Shown: positions 63,007 to 64,000 of the stretch, piece by piece
Layout: every line of letters starts with the position of its first letter
How positions within the stretch are numbered: the first letter of the stretch is position 1
NCBI GenBank assembly: GCA_018064425.1
Contig: JAGHVF010000019.1
Coordinates: 1-64,000, forward strand
DNA length: 64,000 bases
Origin: Candidatus Colinaster equi
Lineage (GTDB): Bacteria > Bacillota > Clostridia > Lachnospirales > Lachnospiraceae
Direction: 5' to 3'
Translations under genes and position numbers: made by a program
Notes under the pieces: generated by a model
The model's input: only the letters and a program-made list of their open reading frames with translations
What the model was told of the DNA's origin: nothing
Database searches by the model: none

Positions 63007-63263
63007 CAGGAAATATATGGAAGTTTTCAGACCAGCTGGACATAGAGGATCTGGAATTTGGAAGAAGAGACTTTATCACCTATAAGCTGGGTGTGGAGTA
63101 TTACGGATTATCTCCAAAGGTTTTTACCAAGTTGGCATGGGAATCAGGTGCAGTTTATAAGCTCAATAAAAAGGTTCTGATAAAAAGAGAAATACTTGAG
63201 GAACATCTTAGAAATCTTATGAGGAAGGGAGAGTTTGATTATGGCGACGAAGAAGAGGAATAG
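63003..63263 (+). CDS. Small excisionase-like/DUF6462-type protein 2
   Basis: An 86-residue protein of the same type: ITYKLGVEYYGLSPKVFTKL then ESGAVYKLNKKVLIKREILEEHL in two parts, with an acidic tail (DYGDEEEE). It overlaps the previous gene by 4 bp and the next by 23 bp. Probably DNA-binding; individual role unknown. Confidence 0.7.
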   Translation: MTGNIWKFSDQLDIEDLEFGRRDFITYKLGVEYYGLSPKVFTKLAWESGAVYKLNKKVLIKREILEEHLRNLMRKGEFDYGDEEEE

Positions 63264-63495
63264 GGCTGAATTTATTCTTCCCGGCAAGGAAAAGTATCTG
63301 GAGAACAAATTACTCATTAAGAATTTTGTGAAGCAAGAAGAGGGGGCTGACCTTTACAGTATGAGCGTTAATAAGTTTAGGCAGCTCGCGGAAGAAGCTG
63401 GTGCAGTTTATAAGGTTGATAAGAATGTGCTAGTAAACATAGAGCTATTTGAGGCTAACCTTGAAAACTACAGAATTTGGAGTGATAAGCGATGA
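63241..63495 (+). CDS. Small excisionase-like/DUF6462-type protein 3
   Basis: An 84-residue basic protein of the same type (VKQEEGADLYSMSVNKFRQL; EAGAVYKVDKNVLVNIELFE). The ATG at 63241 has GGGAGAG 7 nt ahead; the frame is open from TTG 63235. Overlaps both neighbours, so all four genes of the series must be translated together. Confidence 0.7.
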   Translation: MATKKRNRAEFILPGKEKYLENKLLIKNFVKQEEGADLYSMSVNKFRQLAEEAGAVYKVDKNVLVNIELFEANLENYRIWSDKR

Positions 63496-63893
63496 GTACT
63501 AGGAAGCGTGTTAGATGTAAGGCTGTCTTGATCAAGCGGTTTTATACATTGGAGGAAGCCGCTCAGACGCATCAAGTGTCTACTGAAAAACTTTTAGAGC
63601 TGGCATATCCTCTTGGAGCAGTCTATGTGATTGGAAAAAGAACTTTGATTAATGAAAGTAAAATCAGAGACTTTTTGGAAAAGGGGCTTGGCTTTGAAAT
63701 TGTATGTGATGCTGAGTATATGCCATATGCAGAAGCATTGAAGGCTGTTGGAATTGCAGGAAAAGAGTTTGAAATCATTGCCCATAGAGCAAAAAGCGTT
63801 TACAGGGTGGGAACAACCTTATACGTAAACATCAATGAATTTAGGCAATACATGAAGAACTATCAGGAACAACTTAAATATGGAGTCGAATAA
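63492..63893 (+). CDS. Excisionase-like/DUF6462-type protein 4 with two repeats
   Basis: A 133-residue protein holding two copies of the same unit: YTLEEAAQTHQVSTEKLLEL then LGAVYVIGKRTLINESKIRD (about 16-60), and MPYAEALKAVGIAGKEFEII then SVYRVGTTLYVNINEFRQYM (about 76-122). The second is more diverged. It is the last of the series and is followed after 26 bp by the ParA gene. Confidence 0.7.
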   Translation: MSTRKRVRCKAVLIKRFYTLEEAAQTHQVSTEKLLELAYPLGAVYVIGKRTLINESKIRDFLEKGLGFEIVCDAEYMPYAEALKAVGIAGKEFEIIAHRAKSVYRVGTTLYVNINEFRQYMKNYQEQLKYGVE

Positions 63894-63919
63894 CTAATAT
63901 CAGAAAGGAAAATGTAATC

Positions 63920-64000
63920 ATGTGCAAAGTAATAGCAATCGCAAATCAGAAGGGTGGCGTAGGTAAGACCACAACAGCAGTAAATTTAGGAATCGGATTA
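63920..64000 (+). CDS. ParA/Soj-family ATPase, 5' part only
   Basis: The first 27 codons of a ParA-type partition ATPase, cut by the window end. VIAIANQKGGVGKTTTAVNL contains the deviant Walker A motif KGGVGKTT that defines the family. ParA proteins segregate plasmids and integrative elements and are often the first gene of their backbone. AAAGGAA lies 10 nt before the ATG. The chromosomal Soj would be near the origin with Spo0J; the excisionase-like genes make a mobile-element copy more likely. Confidence 0.85.
   Translation, partial: MCKVIAIANQKGGVGKTTTAVNLGIGL

Overview
The window reads as a chromosomal segment of a motile, low-GC Gram-positive anaerobe, most likely a member of the Lachnospiraceae (Clostridia). 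This rests on the mix of content: flagellins driven by sigma-28 sites, a SAM-I riboswitch ahead of metK, a PHP-type DnaE, type III pantothenate kinase, a SleB-type wall hydrolase, a two-gene SufCB-like system, and small excisionase-like proteins of the kind common in Lachnospiraceae mobile elements. The genus cannot be fixed from the sequence. No rRNA, tRNA or CRISPR array was seen.

Layout. 1-2.5 kb: a hairpin-rich stretch, then trmB-tcdA and nagB. 2.5-6.2 kb: two tandem 494-residue flagellin genes, each with its own sigma-28 promoter, a leader with a GGA-loop hairpin that looks like a CsrA site, and a terminator. 6.2-23.8 kb: a glycan-assembly region (glycosyltransferases, DUF1919, DUF4422, a pyruvyl-transferase fusion, an FrhB / citrate-lyase-ligase-like fusion, a beta-propeller-like protein, a radical SAM protein, an FkbM methyltransferase, two TarI/IspD-like cytidylyltransferases and a sugar epimerase). 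Its position directly behind the flagellins suggests it decorates flagellin or makes a surface glycan. 23.8-34.4 kb: an assortment of a HAD phosphatase, a radical SAM activase-like gene, two chemoreceptors, a class II aldolase-like protein, a flavin reductase, sufC-sufB and a phenylacetate-CoA-ligase-like enzyme. 34.7-39.2 kb: galactoside use (GH36 alpha-galactosidase, nucleotidyltransferase, galE). 39.2-45 kb: a small alarmone synthetase, a coiled-coil membrane protein, an M23 wall peptidase, murA and an HD-GYP protein. 45-62.5 kb: housekeeping genes (metK with its riboswitch, dnaE, pfkA, an rRNA methylase, a SleB-like hydrolase, argF, birA, coaX, dusB, a glycosyltransferase, an alarmone-hydrolase/kinase fusion, greA, lysS). 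From about 62.5 kb to the end: the start of an integrated element, with four overlapping small DNA-binding-type genes and the first 27 codons of a ParA/Soj ATPase.

The most unusual material is in 8.8-20.1 kb. Six consecutive or near-consecutive proteins with unrelated catalytic domains carry the same kind of Rossmann-like module. One 899-residue protein joins an F420-hydrogenase-beta-like Fe-S domain, a CBS-like part, an SGNH-like part and a citrate-lyase-ligase-like nucleotidyltransferase. A radical SAM protein with a Cys-rich SPASM-like part in front of its core lies two genes downstream. Together these could form an undescribed surface or flagellin modification pathway. A second unusual gene is the fusion of a MESH1-type ppGpp hydrolase domain to an aminoglycoside-phosphotransferase-like kinase (58.6-60.1 kb).

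Starts were chosen by Shine-Dalgarno spacing and family N-termini, so several differ from the longest open frame. All functions are from reading motifs by eye; no database search was run.
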